Assembly (NCBI GenBank): GCA_947497905.1
Contig: CANMIH010000001.1
Coordinates: 372,001 to 436,000, forward strand
Length of the DNA: 64,000 nucleotides
Origin: an uncultured Pelagimonas sp.
GTDB lineage: Bacteria > Pseudomonadota > Alphaproteobacteria > Rhodobacterales > Rhodobacteraceae
Direction: 5' to 3'
Shown: in pieces, positions 63,222 through 64,000 of the stretch
Position numbering within the stretch: position 1 is the stretch's first letter
Layout of the letters: each line of letters opens with the position of its first letter
Notes under the pieces: model-generated
Databases searched by the model: none
What the model saw: the letters and a program-made list of their open reading frames with translations, nothing else
Told to the model about the DNA's origin: nothing
Made by a program: the position numbers and the translations under genes

Positions 63222-64000
63222 CGTCAACACGGTCCGCGCGGACTTTCCAATTCTGTCACGCGAAGTGAATGGCAAACCGTTGGTCTATCTCGACAACGGC
63301 GCCAGCGCGCAGAAACCACAGGTGGTGATCGATGCGGTCACCCGTGGCTATGCCGAGGAATATGCCAATGTGCACCGCGGGCTGCACTATCTCTCGAACC
63401 TGGCCACCGACAAATACGAAGCCGTGCGCGGAGTGATTGCGCGGTTCCTGGGCGCAAAAGACCCCGACGAGATTGTCTATACCACCGGCACCACCATGGG
63501 CATCAATATGGTGGCCTATGGCTGGGCTATGCCGCAGCTGCAGGCGGGGGATGAGATCCTGCTCAGCGTGATGGAGCATCACGCCAATATCGTGCCCTGG
63601 CATTTCCTGCGCGAACGGCAGGGTGTCAATCTGGCTTGGGTGGACACAGATGCGCAGGGCGCGCTGGATCCGCAAAAGGTGATCGATGCCATCACACCAA
63701 AGACCAAGCTGATCGCCATCACTCAGATGTCCAATGTGCTGGGCACCGTGGTGGATGTGAAAACCATCTGTGACGCGGCGCGCGAACGCGGCATTCCTGT
63801 GCTGGTTGATGGCTCGCAGTCGTCGGTGCATATGCCAGTGAATGTCGAAGAACTGGGCTGTGATTTCTTTGCGATCACCGGCCACAAACTCTATGGTCCC
63901 TCAGCCTCGGGTGCGATCTGGATGCGCAAAGAGCGTATGGCCGAGATGCGTCCCTTTATGGGCGGCGGTGATATGATCCGCGAAGTGTCGAAAGACGCGG
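63215..64000 (+). CDS. sufS: SufS cysteine desulfurase, 3' partial
   Basis: The first 262 codons of SufS; the frame is open at the window end. VNTVRADFPILSREVNGKPLVYLDNGASAQKP, VHRGLHYLSNLATDKYEAVR, EIVYTTGTTMGINMVA, EHHANIVPWHFLRER, VDGSQSSVHMPV and the PLP lysine in ITGHKLYGPSASGAIW are typical group II SufS. The active Cys region lies past the end. It overlaps the YIP1 gene by seven bases. Confidence 0.95.

Overview
The window reads as chromosome of an alphaproteobacterium of the Rhodobacteraceae, most likely the Roseobacter group. The reasons are the GC-rich, densely packed genes, the suf operon order (iscR, a NifS-type desulfurase, sufB, embedded genes, sufC, sufD, two YIP1 proteins, sufS), an IscR lacking the enterobacterial three-cysteine cluster site, and an Irr-type iron box. 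No rRNA, tRNA, CRISPR array, intact insertion sequence, phage or plasmid function was seen.

Layout. 0-8.3 kb: the end of an M20 amidohydrolase, a membrane diguanylate cyclase, a fatty acid desaturase, an SDR oxidoreductase, a low-GC DUF2971 gene, rsgA behind a possible 12-codon leader ORF, and a putative glycosyltransferase. 8.4-13.6 kb: fabF-mltG, then small stress or resistance-like genes (GFA, three VOC proteins, YjbR, ArsR) with two very clear palindromic operators. 13.8-22.7 kb: cysS, cimA, a squalene/phytoene synthase-like gene, an MFS exporter, an overlapping trio (cobK-like, AlkA-type glycosylase, carboxylesterase), and a divergent TetR/DJ-1 pair sharing an operator. 22.7-24.9 kb: an Aer-like PAS protein and an HNH endonuclease.

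25.7-30.6 kb is a visibly AT-richer four-gene block (GT2 polyprenyl-phosphate glycosyltransferase, LPG-synthase-type membrane protein, FAD oxidoreductase, GT-C-like membrane protein). It is flanked on each side by about 700 bases without a convincing gene. It looks like a horizontally acquired surface-glycan module and is the best candidate here for an undescribed system. 31.3-35.2 kb holds two tandem paralogous chemoreceptors. 35.3-38.6 kb holds a bactofilin overlapping an M23 endopeptidase, a DUF455 protein and Bcp. 38.7-53.7 kb is mostly housekeeping: a 1093-residue AsmA-like protein, queA, an MFS protein, DUF924, lpdA, DUF1801, a hybrid histidine kinase, an HD hydrolase, a small ABM-like protein, DUF3179, an SDR and a putative PII-like-fold protein.

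53.7-64 kb is the iron-sulfur region. An alpha/beta hydrolase and a small hypothetical gene face the suf operon across a control region with two separate palindromes. One matches the Irr box. The other is a candidate Iron-Rhodo/IscR box overlapping a TTGACA element. The operon runs iscR, nifS-like, sufB, a 58-codon membrane microprotein, ybjQ, a membrane protein, a polysaccharide pyruvyl transferase, sufC, sufD, yip1, yip1, sufS, and is cut by the window end. SufB, SufC and SufD form the assembly scaffold, the two desulfurases supply sulfur, and IscR with Irr would set expression by iron and Fe-S status.

All calls come from reading the sequence. No alignment or database search was run, so family names are recognition calls and operator assignments are inferences from palindromes.
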